Of a DNA stretch of 28,910 nt, positions 28,776 to 28,910 are shown piece after piece; position 1 is the first letter of the stretch, and each line of letters opens with the position of its first letter. The notes under the pieces are model-generated. The model was not told the DNA's origin. It did no database searches and saw only the letters and a program-made list of their open reading frames with translations. The translations under genes and the position numbers were made by a program. This stretch comes from Sperchopsis tessellata (taxonomy: Eukaryota; Arthropoda; Insecta; Coleoptera; Hydrophilidae): positions 1 to 28,910 of the forward strand of contig JAWQRN010000497.1 of NCBI GenBank assembly GCA_033557685.1. Reading direction: 5' to 3'.

Positions 28776-28910
28776 AATTCTTATTCTAATGTGAAAATGC
28801 CAATTTCGTGTAGATAAATATCCAATTAGCGTAATGATTATTTAATTGCAACATTGAAACATTGCGATACCTCTCACAATATGCTCACTCGCGATCTCAA
28901 AGCATATATA
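28776..28910. other. Window edge, no gene seen
   Basis: AT-rich end of the window. Confidence 0.5.

Noticed and set aside
1..28910. CRISPR arrays, bacterial operons, rRNA and tRNA genes
   Set aside because: No spaced identical repeats of CRISPR type, no cloverleaf-forming A/B-box sequence and no rRNA core sequence were seen; the window is eukaryotic in character.

Overview
This looks like about 29 kb of an AT-rich arthropod genome, most likely an insect. The base composition, the families of non-LTR retrotransposons and mariners, an intron-bearing gene and the absence of bacterial-style gene packing all fit. I cannot name the species; a beetle-like genome is a guess. Only one gene looks intact and host-derived. 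It is a 426-codon minus-strand exon (9700-10980) encoding an acidic, disordered protein with a C-terminal CaaX box (CNIM) and a bipartite basic cluster, preceded 8 nt before its ATG by a clean 3' splice site. It is best read as a farnesylated nuclear or nuclear-envelope protein, possibly of the Kugelkern type.

Almost everything else recognisable is decayed mobile DNA, layered in time. Positions 590-5930 are a graveyard of non-LTR retrotransposons. Two copies of one family's 3' half lie on the plus strand (590-1770 and 2652-4165), and the second sits inside the reverse transcriptase of an older minus-strand element (4830 down to 1905). Two further unrelated RT scraps follow at 5391-5665 and 5690-5930. 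Positions 5963-6890 carry a THAP-domain transposon fragment whose inverted second copy lies at the other end of the window (27527-28251). Positions 6890-9700 are mostly anonymous AT-rich DNA with one mariner N-terminal scrap.

Right of the CaaX gene are four more element groups. A heavily deleted mariner has a tandemly duplicated 3' half (11150-12345). A short mariner/Tc1-type element has recognisable terminal inverted repeats (12697-13504). A minus-strand non-LTR element (15990 down to 13690) is split by a same-strand mariner (14830-15712). Two plus-strand non-LTR fragments follow, the second of R1 type (16975-17400 and 17440-18745).

The 18.9-25.4 kb stretch is mostly non-coding and has two short tandem arrays (period about 116 bp and about 161 bp) and a (TC)n tract. 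At 25440-27310 there is a broken PIF/Harbinger transposon: a degenerate transposase on the plus strand and a probable MADF/BESS-type companion on the minus strand. Between them lies a striking 477-bp foldback element (26156-26632) flanked by a perfect 14-bp direct repeat. Each of its arms carries four 18-bp dyads spaced 33-34 bp apart, and its arm ends have a hammerhead-like layout. This foldback element is the most unusual structure in the window.

The pieces do not form one pathway. The theme is element-in-element nesting around a single host gene. All family assignments come from reading motifs by eye; no database search was run.
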